A stretch of DNA of 64,000 nt, from NCBI GenBank assembly GCA_022712975.1, contig JAFLJO010000006.1:1-64000 (forward strand), written 5' to 3'. Within the stretch, counting starts at the first letter, position 1. Every line of letters starts with the position of its first letter. The DNA comes from Desulfocapsa sp. (GTDB lineage Bacteria > Desulfobacterota > Desulfobulbia > Desulfobulbales > Desulfocapsaceae). Position numbers and translations under genes: made by a program. The notes under the pieces were generated by a model. It made no database searches, had not been told where the DNA came from, and worked only from the letters and a program-made list of their open reading frames with translations. Shown in pieces: positions 35,920 through 44,857 of the stretch.

Positions 35920-35934
35920 GTAAACAATGTTTAC
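35920..35934. promoter_or_regulatory. 15-bp palindrome in a divergent intergenic region
   Basis: GTAAACAATGTTTAC is a perfect palindrome about a central base. It lies between the divergent MshEN gene and the VanZ-like gene. It could be an operator for a dimeric regulator, but no regulator gene is nearby to support this. Confidence 0.3.
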
Positions 35935-36013
35935 CGTTGTGCGATTTTTCGTTTCCACATCTTTTGGTTGAGGCAATTGCTCCTGACAATTATATCCTGT
36001 TTTGCGGGAGAAA

Positions 36014-36916
36014 ATGAAAATATTACTTACAACATTGCTTTGTGGCGCACCTTTCTTTTTTTATGGTGGTCCAGGAGCTCACGGTAGCAGGTCTTTTGTC
36101 GCATTGTGGGATTTAGGGCATATCCTTTTTTTTTCTCTCACCTCGTTGTGGCTCGTTAAAATTTTTCGATATCGCTTCCCTGGTCGTTCTGTCTCAAGTT
36201 TTTTCCTCAAGGCGTTTCTCATAGTATTGGTTCTTGGTGTAAGTGTGGAGGGGGTGCAAATGTATTCTGGTGACCGTTCACCTGATATTCTTGATATATT
36301 GAGGAATCAGCTGGGGGCCTTGATTACCTTTGCCTTTTTGTATTCTCAGAAGGGATACAAAAAGATCGTATTGCGGTGTGTTGTTTTGATTCTTGTTGGC
36401 ATTGCGCTAATTCCCTTGATGAGAGGAGGAGTTGATGAATGGATTGCCAGGAACCAGTTTCCTCTTCTTTCTGATTTTGAAACAGGTTATGAGGTTGATC
36501 GGTGGAGAAGCAATGGAGAGCTACGTATAGAAAAGGGAATTGCAAGGCATGGGGACCGGTCTCTAAGAGTGCAAATGACAACTCATAAATATTCAGGTGT
36601 TTCACTTAAGTATTTTCAGGGTGACTGGAGGGAGTTTAGTAATTTGTTTTTCAGTGTGTATCTTCCTGAGGGGGAATCGCTTGAGTTGAACTGTCGTGTT
36701 CATGATTCTGCACATTCCAATTATTATAATGATAGATTTAATCGAAAGTACCTTTTGAAACATGGGTGGAATGATATTGAAGTTTCTCTTGAAGATATAA
36801 AAAATGCTCCCCGAGATCGTTTGCTGAATCTTACTGATGTGGAAAATGTTACATTGTTTGTTATGGTGCAGGAGAGGGAACGGGTAATTTATTTGGATTT
36901 CGTTTATTTGGAATAG
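36014..36916 (+). CDS. VanZ-like membrane protein with C-terminal carbohydrate-binding-like domain
   Basis: 300 aa from the ATG at 36014; a TTG at 36002 is the track start. About four N-terminal helices form a VanZ-like domain with the characteristic SVEGVQMYSGDRSPDILDIL and N-x-x-GA sequence. After a fifth helix, residues 155-300 form a soluble beta-sandwich-like module (LSDFETGYEVDRWRSNGELRIE, RHGDRSLRVQM, GWNDIEVSLEDI, YLDFVYLE) resembling CBM-type domains. VanZ proteins are frequent in exosortase loci with unknown role. It is transcribed against its neighbours, opposite to the exosortase gene. Confidence 0.7.
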   Translation: MKILLTTLLCGAPFFFYGGPGAHGSRSFVALWDLGHILFFSLTSLWLVKIFRYRFPGRSVSSFFLKAFLIVLVLGVSVEGVQMYSGDRSPDILDILRNQLGALITFAFLYSQKGYKKIVLRCVVLILVGIALIPLMRGGVDEWIARNQFPLLSDFETGYEVDRWRSNGELRIEKGIARHGDRSLRVQMTTHKYSGVSLKYFQGDWREFSNLFFSVYLPEGESLELNCRVHDSAHSNYYNDRFNRKYLLKHGWNDIEVSLEDIKNAPRDRLLNLTDVENVTLFVMVQERERVIYLDFVYLE

Positions 36917-37006
36917 AGAGGGGGGGGGCGGATATCGGTGTTCGGGAAAGGCAAAGGGCGGTTTTAAAGTTTTGCTGAGAACGTCGAAAAAAATATCTTT
37001 GAAAAA

Positions 37007-37074
37007 TCCCGTAAGCCGGGGTGATATTAGTAAAAAAATAGTGCCGATGGCGTATCTAATATTTCTGGTCGGGA
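37007..37074. repeat. Three-layer nested inverted repeat between converging genes
   Basis: TCCCG (37007-37011) pairs with CGGGA (37070-37074), ATATTAG (37024-37030) with CTAATAT (37056-37062), and GCC with GGC around GAT at 37043-37051. The outer arms are separated from the inner by unpaired segments, giving a jointed stem. It lies between the ends of the VanZ-like gene and the exosortase gene and has no T tract, so it is not an obvious terminator. It may be a structured RNA or a mobile repeat. Confidence 0.45.
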
Positions 37075-37101
37075 ATATGTAAGTGCGGGAAGAAGTTCTT
37101 A

Positions 37102-37935
37102 TTAGATTCTCTTAATTAGATTACTCACTGTTGCCAGCATTATGACTCCCACTACAAATACAGCAATACCAGAGAAATCATGCAGAAAGCCTTGGGCAAC
37201 GTCTCCACCATATTTTGATGCAAGGATCGCAGTTCCTGTTAATCGGACAATATTGGCAAAGATCGCAATGGGTGCCGCTGTTAAAAAAAGAATCCATTTC
37301 TGAGTTGTGGTATGAGAAGAAAGGATTGCGAAAACTGCACTTAATGCGAATAGGGTTGTGAGTGACCGGAGCCCTGAACATGCATCAACTACTTCAAGTG
37401 TTGTATTAGTTAAATACAAGATATTTCCTTCTCGCAATATGGGAATGCCCATTAAGGCCACTACCTTCTCTGTGAGAAATGAACCAAATAATTGCATTGG
37501 GAAGGCAATTTTGTTCCAGATAATGGCTGGAAGCGGAACCATAAAGATGAGGTAAACAATTGGTAGTAATAATTTTTTGAAAAATGAAAATCCGAGGCAG
37601 AAAAGGATTATACCACCTAGAACAGGGATAAGAGATGTGCGTTGAAGGAAAAACTCTGAACCTACTTTTGCAATTATAAGTTGAGCCAAGCCAGCCAGTA
37701 AAAGAAAAAGACCGAGTATGTTAGTCTGAACAGGGAGTTGTTTCAACTCATCTTTTAAGGTGTAAATTATGTAAGCGGAAACTATGGGGATAAAGTATCC
37801 GTGTGAATAGTTGTCGTTTGTGTCCCAGGCGTGGGCAAGGTCTTGTAGGATCGGGAAGTAGAGTATGACCAAGGCTGTCAGGAAAACGCCTAAAGTGATC
37901 ATTGCTTGTTGTGTATCGCTTATCGTTCTAGTCAT
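37102..37935 (-). CDS. Exosortase (EpsH family transpeptidase-like membrane protein)
   Basis: A 277-aa membrane protein with about eight helices. The N-terminal exosortase motif is NYSHGYFIPIVSAY. The catalytic triad expected for the family is present: Cys186 in VVDACSGLRS, Arg231 in ANIVRLTG and His252 in GFLHDFSG. Exosortases recognise a C-terminal PEP-CTERM-like sorting signal and cleave or transfer the protein at the inner membrane. It lacks the fused EpsI domain found in many exosortase A proteins; EpsI is encoded separately and overlaps it by 4 bases. No substrate with a recognisable sorting tail lies in the window. The exact exosortase class (A, D or other) cannot be settled by eye. 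Confidence 0.9.
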   Translation of the reverse strand: MTRTISDTQQAMITLGVFLTALVILYFPILQDLAHAWDTNDNYSHGYFIPIVSAYIIYTLKDELKQLPVQTNILGLFLLLAGLAQLIIAKVGSEFFLQRTSLIPVLGGIILFCLGFSFFKKLLLPIVYLIFMVPLPAIIWNKIAFPMQLFGSFLTEKVVALMGIPILREGNILYLTNTTLEVVDACSGLRSLTTLFALSAVFAILSSHTTTQKWILFLTAAPIAIFANIVRLTGTAILASKYGGDVAQGFLHDFSGIAVFVVGVIMLATVSNLIKRI

Positions 37936-38588
37936 AGGTTCTTTCCTGGCAAGTAGGATTCGAGGCTTGTCATAACCAGTTCTGCAAACTTTCCAGCCTC
38001 CAGAGAGGCTTGTGCAATGTCATTGTTCTGGACGGTAAACATGATCCTGACAAATGTACCATCACGTCGTCCCATCGTTAGAGCATCGAGTACAAGATAG
38101 ACTTTTTCCCAATATTCAGAGGCAATAATACGTCCTCTGTTTTGATACCAATAGAGTACGACCTGGTAATTATCTCCGTTTCTGATTAGCATTTTAGAAA
38201 TTGATGATTGGGATTTTCCTTCTATTCCTATTGCCAGGGGAAAGGGTTGAGTGGAATCGATCCCCCAACCCCCACCAGGAAGGCAGTTTTTGGGTGAATG
38301 GTAAGTGCCAGTTACTCCGACTGCTTCGTAGTACCCAACATAAAGGGTGATAAGTTTTCCAGAAGAATTTTGGTAGGTGTAATGGATCTCATCATCTACG
38401 CCAAGGAGTTCAACAACATCAGTTGAAGATGTGGTGGCATGCACTTTCTGCCACTGACCAATGTTTTCTGGAAAAGATGCGAGTGATTGTTTTATTGGGA
38501 CGGCGGTTACAGATGAACTGTTTTGAAGAATAAACCATGTTCCAAGGATGAGTAAAAGTATAATAGCAGTATTTTTCTTGGGAATCAT
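37932..38588 (-). CDS. epsI: EpsI family exosortase partner protein
   Basis: 218 aa from the ATG at 38588 (a TTG at 38621 is the track start). An N-terminal hydrophobic segment (AIILLLILGTWFILQ) anchors a periplasmic domain of DUF3485/EpsI type. Diagnostic are FPENIGQWQKV, LYVGYYEAVGVTGTYHSPKNCLPGGGW and VVLYWYQNRGRIIASEYW. EpsI is regularly next to or fused with exosortase and is needed for EPS or sorting functions by an unknown mechanism. The ATGA overlap with the exosortase gene implies co-translation. Confidence 0.88.
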   Translation of the reverse strand: MIPKKNTAIILLLILGTWFILQNSSSVTAVPIKQSLASFPENIGQWQKVHATTSSTDVVELLGVDDEIHYTYQNSSGKLITLYVGYYEAVGVTGTYHSPKNCLPGGGWGIDSTQPFPLAIGIEGKSQSSISKMLIRNGDNYQVVLYWYQNRGRIIASEYWEKVYLVLDALTMGRRDGTFVRIMFTVQNNDIAQASLEAGKFAELVMTSLESYLPGKNL

Positions 38589-38667
38589 AAAGTTGTGAGA
38601 AGTTGATTTATTATTGTTCAATCAAAAATAACAATGGGAGATCATATTATAACAGTCCGAGCTTAAA

Positions 38668-39996
38668 TTACCAACGAAACAACTCCTTTTGAAAGGAAAG
38701 TGTTAGAAAGACCCTATGCTCGTCATAACTGTCATTGATTAGCTCAGACTCTTGATTTCTGTACGTGTATCGGAGGGATGCCGTGTACCACTGAGAAAAA
38801 GTATAAGCAAGAGAACCACCAGCTTCGTAGATGTCTTTTCTGAAAATACTTTCATCCCGGTATGATCCGAAAAGCGTGACTATGAGATCCTTGGTTAGTT
38901 GATGAGAAAAATCCAAGTTATAATTCCAGTATTCTGTCAGTCCCTGATCTCTTCCAAGAAGGTTGTTATTTGCTGAGAAATTTTCCTGGTCGAAACCCTT
39001 TGCTATACCAGCACTTATATTTGTACGTTTAGCAATGTCATAGTTTAGATTGACGTGACCATTGTAACCCCAATTTGGCTCAAATGTTTCAGTCTCTTCA
39101 TAGGATGGACCGGCACCAAGTCCAAATGAGAGGCGGCTGGTATGTTGATATTGGGCACCAAAAGTAAGGTTGTGCAGGTTGGTGTCATGCTGGAGAATGG
39201 AATCGTAGTTACTTGCAGAGAAATCATAACTGACAAGAAACGTTTTTCTTGAGGATAACATCCAATTGAGTGTGCCGCCAAACCGATATTCGGAAAGATC
39301 ATTCGTAATATCAAGAGCAACGTCTTCAGGATCTGGTGGATCAAAAAGTCCTCGTGTGTAGCTTGCAAACAGTGAAAAGTTCCATGCAGCGTCTATTCGG
39401 TGTTGTAAGGAGAGGTCTGCAATGTGTTTGTCGTAATCCTCATACCCACCAGGGCCTGTGTCATCATTTCGTAATATGTGGTAGGAATAACCGGCAGCAA
39501 AGGAACTTTCTTTTCCATATGTATAAGTGGAGTTGATGTTGAAATTATTTGTCCAGTAACGTTTTCGTCCTTTCTTATAATCTGAAGAAGTTTCTGCTTC
39601 CAGAAGATCCGGGTCGTCTGAATAAACGAAGCTGTCACTTAATTTAATGTTTAAGTTTCTTGTGAAATCACGGTGGGCAGAAAGCGAGAAATTGTGGTCA
39701 ATATCACTCTGGCTGTCTTCAAGATCATAAACAAAACTTGGGTGGAAACTGATGGTCAAGCCATCAGTAGTGCTTGTTGTTTCAAAAATAAACAGAGGGC
39801 CAATGCTAAACTGTTGTTGAAACGTATTCTGGTTTGGCAGTGAATTGTCAATATCTTCTCTTTTGTATTGCGTATCATTGTAATCATAGCCGATTGTTAC
39901 CCCGCCGGTAATGGTGTTCAGGCGCGCTTGAGCTGAATGACTCAGGCAGAGGGTGCAAAGCGGTATCAGAAAAAGGAATGATGATAGTTTTCGCAT
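38668..39996 (-). CDS. Outer-membrane beta-barrel protein, exosortase-locus type
   Basis: 442 aa. A signal peptide (LSSFLFLIPLCTLCLSHSAQA) is followed by alternating amphipathic strands throughout (for example ITGGVTIGYDYNDTQYKRED, FAAGYSYHILRNDD, AGGSLAYTFSQWYTASLRYTYR) and a terminal aromatic residue (FQKELFRW). This is the pattern of the PEP-CTERM-associated outer-membrane family (TIGR03016-like) found in exosortase EPS clusters. It may be the outer-membrane export porin or a scaffold for the polysaccharide. AAGG lies about 10 bases before the ATG. It has no close relative elsewhere in the window. Confidence 0.75.
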   Translation of the reverse strand: MRKLSSFLFLIPLCTLCLSHSAQARLNTITGGVTIGYDYNDTQYKREDIDNSLPNQNTFQQQFSIGPLFIFETTSTTDGLTISFHPSFVYDLEDSQSDIDHNFSLSAHRDFTRNLNIKLSDSFVYSDDPDLLEAETSSDYKKGRKRYWTNNFNINSTYTYGKESSFAAGYSYHILRNDDTGPGGYEDYDKHIADLSLQHRIDAAWNFSLFASYTRGLFDPPDPEDVALDITNDLSEYRFGGTLNWMLSSRKTFLVSYDFSASNYDSILQHDTNLHNLTFGAQYQHTSRLSFGLGAGPSYEETETFEPNWGYNGHVNLNYDIAKRTNISAGIAKGFDQENFSANNNLLGRDQGLTEYWNYNLDFSHQLTKDLIVTLFGSYRDESIFRKDIYEAGGSLAYTFSQWYTASLRYTYRNQESELINDSYDEHRVFLTLSFQKELFRW

Positions 39997-40019
39997 AATA
40001 AAATACCTTTAAGAGAAGA

Positions 40020-41048
40020 TTAGATAAGGCTTGCTGTATACCACTCTGCAGCTTTGTCCAAACCCTGTTCAATGGAGTATTGAGGTGCATAGCCCAAGAG
40101 TTTTTCAGCTTTCGAAATATCAGCCAGGGAGTGCCGCACATCACCGGGACGGAAATCACGGTAGGTGAGCTGTGAATTTCCTTTTTTGCGTCCGCTTTGT
40201 TCAACACGATTGTTTATTAGTTCGTGAAGCTTATTCAGAGTTGTACGTTCTCCAAAGGCAACGTTATAAACCTGATTTACAGCTTCTTCCGATTGGACAG
40301 TGGCAGCAAGAAGATTTGCTTGAACACAGTTATCTATAAAACAGAAATCTCTGCTTGTTTCCCCGTCTCCATTGATAAAAGAGTCTTCTCCGTTGAGAAG
40401 GGCGCTAAACCATTTTGGCACCACTGCAGCATAAGCACCTTCAGGGTCCTGGCGCTGACCAAAAATATTAAAATACCTTAGACCGATGGTGTTAAAGTTA
40501 TATGTTCTGGCAAAAACATCTGCGTAAAGTTCATTTACAAGTTTAGTAACTGCATATGGTGATAATGGCTTGCCAATATTGGGCTCCTGTTTTGGCAGAT
40601 CAGGGTGGTCGCCATAGGTGGAGCTGGATGCTGCGTAAACAAAACGTTTGACATTGGCATCACGGGCAGCGATAAGCATATTGAGGAATCCGCTGATATT
40701 GTTTGCATTTGTGAGAGCAGGATCTTCAATAGAGCGGGGGACAGAACCAAGGGCTGCCTGATGGAGGACATACTGAACTCCGTTGCAGGCTTGATGACAG
40801 GTATCAATGTCACGGATATCTCCCTGAATAAGGGTGAAATTTTCCCACTGGTTTTGTGTTACCAGATCTTTTACTTCGTCAAGATTGTGTTTATGACCTG
40901 TGGAGAAGTTGTCAAGACCAACAACTTTCTGGTCAAGTTTGAGGAGCGTTTCCAGAAGGTTAGATCCTATAAATCCAGCGATACCTGTTATCAGCCAGCT
41001 AGATTGAGCATTCTTAAGTTCTTGTCTGAGGGTGTTGTATTGAGTCAT
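40020..41048 (-). CDS. tviC: UDP-N-acetylglucosamine/glucuronate 4-epimerase (WbpP/TviC type)
   Basis: 342 aa from the ATG at 41048 (the track start at 41111 lies inside the upstream gene). An extended SDR fold with the NAD-binding [19 protein letters not shown], the SSSTYG segment with active Ser and the Y-x3-K pair in [38 protein letters not shown] is typical of WbpP/TviC, which interconvert UDP-GlcNAc(A) and UDP-GalNAc(A). The upstream TviB-type dehydrogenase suggests the pair makes UDP-GalNAcA. The two genes are close together with 34 bases between. The product is cytoplasmic. Confidence 0.88.
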   Translation of the reverse strand: MTQYNTLRQELKNAQSSWLITGIAGFIGSNLLETLLKLDQKVVGLDNFSTGHKHNLDEVKDLVTQNQWENFTLIQGDIRDIDTCHQACNGVQYVLHQAALGSVPRSIEDPALTNANNISGFLNMLIAARDANVKRFVYAASSSTYGDHPDLPKQEPNIGKPLSPYAVTKLVNELYADVFARTYNFNTIGLRYFNIFGQRQDPEGAYAAVVPKWFSALLNGEDSFINGDGETSRDFCFIDNCVQANLLAATVQSEEAVNQVYNVAFGERTTLNKLHELINNRVEQSGRKKGNSQLTYRDFRPGDVRHSLADISKAEKLLGYAPQYSIEQGLDKAAEWYTASLI

Positions 41049-41082
41049 TGTAAGTGGTGATTCACGGTTTTGGGGTTGAGGA

Positions 41083-42375
41083 TTACAGTCTCCAGAAATT
41101 AATATTTTCATCTTCTATTGAAGCGACTCCGAGCATGGATTTCACATCTATCAAGCAACCATTTTTTGTGAGGGTTTTGGTGAAATACTCAAGGGATTGT
41201 TCTTTAAACTCTTTGTGTGGGACTGCAATGATTAGAGCAGCAATATTTTTGAATTTATTGACTGGAGTCAACGTGATACCAACATGTTTCATAGCATCTT
41301 GCGGCTGAACAACAGGGTCGTAGATTATTGTTTCTATGCCATAGTCATTGAGTTCCTGGATGATATCCATTACGCGTGAATTTCTCAGATCCGGGCAGTC
41401 TTCTTTAAATGTAAGACCAAAGATACCGACTTTAGCATTCTTGATTTCCAGTTTGGCCTTGATCATCATTTTTACTGTTTTTTCCGCAATGAATTTCCCC
41501 ATGGTGTCATTAATCCTGCGGCCAGCAAGGATAACCTGTGGGGTATATCCTGTGGATTCAGCTTTGTGGGTCAGATAGTATGGATCCACTCCTATACAAT
41601 GTCCACCAACCAGACCCGGTCTGAATGGGAGAAAGTTCCATTTGGAGCCGGCTGCTTCAAGAACATTTAATGTGTCTATATTTAAACGGTCAAAGATGAT
41701 GGCAAGCTCATTGATAAGTGCGATGTTGAGATCGCGCTGGGTATTTTCAATAACTTTTGCTGCCTCTGCTTCTTTGATGGAGGGTACCGGATAAATACCT
41801 GCTTCGATGATACTTCCATAAAGATTGGATATGGACTCAAGGGATTCAGGGGTGTCACCTGCAACAATTTTGGTTATTTTTGTCAGGGTATGCTTTTTGT
41901 CACCAGGGTTGATTCGTTCAGGAGAGTATCCCACATTGAAATCTTTTTTCCATTGCAATCCTGATGTTTTCTCAAGCACTGGCACGCAATCTTCTTCGGT
42001 GGCACCGGGATAAACCGTTGATTCAAAAATTACCGTGACACCCTTCTTCATATGTTTGCCTGCAGTTGCCGTAGCACTTAGCAATGGACGCAGGTTGGGT
42101 TGATTCGCATGGTCAATGGGTGTGGGAACTGCAATAATCAGAAAGTCAGCATTGGAGAGTTGTTCCGGATTTTCAGTAAAGCTAAGAAATTTTGCATCTT
42201 TAAATCCCGCTGCATCAACTTCATTGTTATGATCAATACCCTTGTTGTAATTTTGGATTGCATCATTGTTCAGGTCGTAGCCTATTGTTTTATATATTTT
42301 ACCGAAAGTAATGGCTAGTGGAAGTCCAACGTAACCAAGGCCTAAAATACCGACTGTGACAGGGGATTCTGACAT
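41083..42375 (-). CDS. tviB: UDP-N-acetyl-hexosamine 6-dehydrogenase (TviB/WbpA type)
   Basis: 430 aa. The NAD-binding motif is [19 protein letters not shown], and the oxidation site has the nucleophilic Cys in [33 protein letters not shown] and [15 protein letters not shown] are typical of the UDP-GlcNAc/UDP-ManNAc dehydrogenase group, and the [11 protein letters not shown] form favours TviB/WbpA over UDP-glucose dehydrogenase. It makes a UDP-N-acetyl-hexosaminuronic acid, supplying the acidic sugar of the EPS. Since wecB is also in the locus, UDP-ManNAc cannot be ruled out as substrate. Confidence 0.9.
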   Translation of the reverse strand: MSESPVTVGILGLGYVGLPLAITFGKIYKTIGYDLNNDAIQNYNKGIDHNNEVDAAGFKDAKFLSFTENPEQLSNADFLIIAVPTPIDHANQPNLRPLLSATATAGKHMKKGVTVIFESTVYPGATEEDCVPVLEKTSGLQWKKDFNVGYSPERINPGDKKHTLTKITKIVAGDTPESLESISNLYGSIIEAGIYPVPSIKEAEAAKVIENTQRDLNIALINELAIIFDRLNIDTLNVLEAAGSKWNFLPFRPGLVGGHCIGVDPYYLTHKAESTGYTPQVILAGRRINDTMGKFIAEKTVKMMIKAKLEIKNAKVGIFGLTFKEDCPDLRNSRVMDIIQELNDYGIETIIYDPVVQPQDAMKHVGITLTPVNKFKNIAALIIAVPHKEFKEQSLEYFTKTLTKNGCLIDVKSMLGVASIEDENINFWRL

Positions 42376-42398
42376 TATATTTTGTTTCCTGAGAGGGT

Positions 42399-43487
42399 TT
42401 ATTTGATGGTTGGTAGCTTTCCTATGATCGGAATATCAACGGCGCTATATATATCTTTTTTATGACGAATATTGCCCCTGTAGTAATCCCATGCCAATAT
42501 CGGAGCAATTCCAGCAGCAGCACCGAGTATAAGTCCCACAAGTATAATGGAGATGCGCATGTTTTTTGATGGGTATAGAGGTGTTTGTGGTGGATTAAGT
42601 ACTTTTATGTTGTTAACTACTGCTTTTTCTTTTCTGCTTAACTCGAGGAAAATATCATCTACTTGCGTGTAACGTTCCTTGGAATTGGTCAGCTTGTTCT
42701 GGAGTACATCAAGTTGTGTCTGGAGTTCCATGTCAGTAACAGATGTTAAAGCTGGTGGAATCTCATATTTTTGTTTAAAAAGTCGGAGTTCATTTTCCGC
42801 CCCTTTTAACAGTTTGTGATGATCAGCCCTTTGATCTCTGGTAAATTCTAATTCATGACGAATTAAGCTTTTGTTGGTGTCCATGTTCATGGCGACCCAG
42901 ACATCAATGTAACTCTTTACTAAAACTGTGGTCATTTCCTGCGCAAAGGTTGTACCTGTTATCTCAATAGTACCTTTCCCTGTGTTGCCTCGTATCTCTA
43001 TACGTTTACCGAGACTGGCGAGCCGTTCAGGAGTGACCCTGGTGTTGTCTTTCGGGGCAGCCGCATCTTTTTTGAGTATTTTTTTAGCAAATGGAATTAA
43101 TTTGCTCATAATTTGTCCTTTAACACTCAGTGGTGTTTCAAGGTCAGTTTGAAGAGCCTTGGGAATTACCTTGAGAACTTCAGTCTGAAAGGCTGAACTA
43201 TGCATTCGTGCCACAGAAGCAGTGATATATGCACGGTCTCCAGTTCTTGAGCCAATCTCTTCAGTAACCCTGGAAATCATTTTTGCTCTGGGAGCTTCCA
43301 CTTGAGTAATGGCTGTACTGCTGTACTCAGGTTGTATAAGCAGGCTGATCGGAATTGCAATAGCCAGTCCAATAAAGGTAGTGAACAGAACAATCCATTT
43401 ATGCTCTATCACTGGAGACAGATATTTTGCTATAAAAAATTGTGGATCAATCTGACTGGCATTGTCGTGCGGAGTATTTGGATTCAT
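42399..43487 (-). CDS. Wzz-type polysaccharide chain-length protein
   Basis: A 362-aa PCP-type protein. Two membrane helices bracket a long periplasmic region: WIVLFTTFIGLAIAIPISLLI near residue 35 and ISIILVGLILGAAAGIAPIL near residue 320. The interior has coiled-coil-like helices (DQRADHHKLLKGAENELRLFKQKYE, LQTQLDVLQNKLTNSKERY) and the terminal Pro-rich PPQTPLYPSKN preceding the second helix, as in Wzz proteins. It sits directly upstream of the kinase-like gene's product order and controls EPS chain length and export. It lacks a fused kinase domain, which is encoded by the previous gene. Confidence 0.8.
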   Translation of the reverse strand: MNPNTPHDNASQIDPQFFIAKYLSPVIEHKWIVLFTTFIGLAIAIPISLLIQPEYSSTAITQVEAPRAKMISRVTEEIGSRTGDRAYITASVARMHSSAFQTEVLKVIPKALQTDLETPLSVKGQIMSKLIPFAKKILKKDAAAPKDNTRVTPERLASLGKRIEIRGNTGKGTIEITGTTFAQEMTTVLVKSYIDVWVAMNMDTNKSLIRHELEFTRDQRADHHKLLKGAENELRLFKQKYEIPPALTSVTDMELQTQLDVLQNKLTNSKERYTQVDDIFLELSRKEKAVVNNIKVLNPPQTPLYPSKNMRISIILVGLILGAAAGIAPILAWDYYRGNIRHKKDIYSAVDIPIIGKLPTIK

Positions 43488-43497
43488 ACAATAGCTA

Positions 43498-44562
43498 TTA
43501 TTTTTTGTAAGGATTAGGCTTCTTTTTAGGTGTGTGTTCGTTTAGAACAATCCCATCGATTTTTCCATTCCCTGCTTCAATGACGTTTTGAGCTTCTTTC
43601 AGGTGGTCTCTGGTGGTACCGGATTGTTTGGTAATCAGAAGAAAATAATCAGCTTCTGATGTAAGGGAAACGATATTTACGTTATTCCGGTTTGGAGCAA
43701 GAACAGGAGATGTATCGAAAATGATCAGATCATATTGGGGCCGAATTTGTTGGAGTAGTTTGGGGATATGTGAATAACGAAGAAATTCTGAGAAATTATC
43801 AGAGGGTTCGCCTGCAGTAATAATACTTAGATTTTCAATTCCTGTTTCTTTAACCACTGCCTGCCATGGCAGGTTGTTTTGGATGAGATTCGTGAAGCCA
43901 TATGCTTGGGGAAGGGTAAAGAATTCATGTAAACCTGCTCGACGCATATTGCAATCAATGAGTAGAACAGATTTCTGACAGGAGCAGGCTGCATTATAGC
44001 CAAGAGCAGCTGCAAGGAGACTACTCCCGGTATTGTCGTGGGGGCTGGCTATGAGAAGTACATTCCCACCGATCTTTTCAAGGTGTGCAAATACTTTTTC
44101 CCGTATTTGGGTAAGTTCGGCATAGTGATATGCTTTTTCAATGACTGGATTTATTAAGTTCTTTTTCTGCCTTACCGGAGGATGTGAGACATCTGTAGAA
44201 AGGGAGCGTATAGGTCTTGTGGGGCGTTTGCTCGCTTTCTGGTCTTTTTCGTCAAATTCTTTATTTGGAATAATGACAAAATCAACGATCCCTTCAGTGG
44301 TCGATTCATTTGTTTCGACTCGTTGAGTTGAGGCAATTGTCTCTGGATTAACCGCTATACTTTCAACATCGATTCCATCCAGTGGGTTTAATTCAAACAG
44401 TCTATCATCATCGTCGGTTTGATTGTTTTCAGTTGTCACTGCTTGTAGTGTCTGCGGAGAAACGCATATATTTCGGAGATCTAATCCTTCGAAAGGATCA
44501 ATCCTGTCTCCTGAGTGGATGGTACTACAGATATCAGCGTCATTTGTGTTTTTTTGTGACAT
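43498..44562 (-). CDS. BY-kinase-like (CpsD/CapB) ATPase with degenerate Walker A
   Basis: 354 aa from the ATG at 44562. The C-terminal half is a bacterial tyrosine-kinase-type P-loop fold: Walker A' in VLLIDCNMRRAGLHEFF and Walker B in LIIFDTSPVLAPN. The Walker A position reads SPHDNTGSSLLAAAL (about 173-187), with Ser180 where the essential Lys of GK[S/T] should be. The Tyr-rich C-terminal cluster is nearly absent (one Tyr in NPYKK). The N-terminal 140 residues are low-complexity and carry two similar motifs, DPFEGLDLRNICVSPQTLQA and NPLDGIDVESIAVNPETIAS. It may be a regulatory pseudo-kinase working with the adjacent Wzz-type protein. Confidence 0.75.
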   Translation of the reverse strand: MSQKNTNDADICSTIHSGDRIDPFEGLDLRNICVSPQTLQAVTTENNQTDDDDRLFELNPLDGIDVESIAVNPETIASTQRVETNESTTEGIVDFVIIPNKEFDEKDQKASKRPTRPIRSLSTDVSHPPVRQKKNLINPVIEKAYHYAELTQIREKVFAHLEKIGGNVLLIASPHDNTGSSLLAAALGYNAACSCQKSVLLIDCNMRRAGLHEFFTLPQAYGFTNLIQNNLPWQAVVKETGIENLSIITAGEPSDNFSEFLRYSHIPKLLQQIRPQYDLIIFDTSPVLAPNRNNVNIVSLTSEADYFLLITKQSGTTRDHLKEAQNVIEAGNGKIDGIVLNEHTPKKKPNPYKK

Positions 44563-44601
44563 AGCAACAGATGGTACAAAGAGTATATGCAAAAAGAACA
44601 T

Positions 44602-44857
44602 GATGCCCTGCGGGCAGTAGGTGTTAGGTGTTCGGTATTAGGTTTTCGGAAACAGACATAGGAACAATTCCCACAAAAACTTTAATTTTCCGATACATAA
44701 ATATATTACATGAGTTATTTCATTTCTAAAATTTCAGTATAGCATAAGCAAGTTACCCTTGCCAAGGTGCATGGGGTCTTAAAGTGAATTTGTGAAAGGT
44801 TAGCAATGGTAAATTTATAAAAACGACGTGTAATCAGTTCGTTAAGGTTCTTAGTGT
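44602..44857. other. Non-coding spacer with short near-repeats upstream of the kinase-like gene
   Basis: The + strand reads GTGTTAGGTGTTCGGTATTAGG after a GC hairpin (GCCCTGCGGGC). These direct near-repeats (GGTGTTAGG, GGTGTTCGG, GGTATTAGG) resemble short intergenic repeats. No gene is visible. A promoter for the - strand EPS half may lie here. Confidence 0.4.

Noticed and set aside
36917-37006. Possible c-di-GMP-I riboswitch (CGGGAAAGGCAAA resembles part of the GEMM core)
   Set aside because: The second half of the consensus (GGGACGCAAAGC and the receptor helix) is missing, and the element lies downstream of both flanking genes rather than in a leader.
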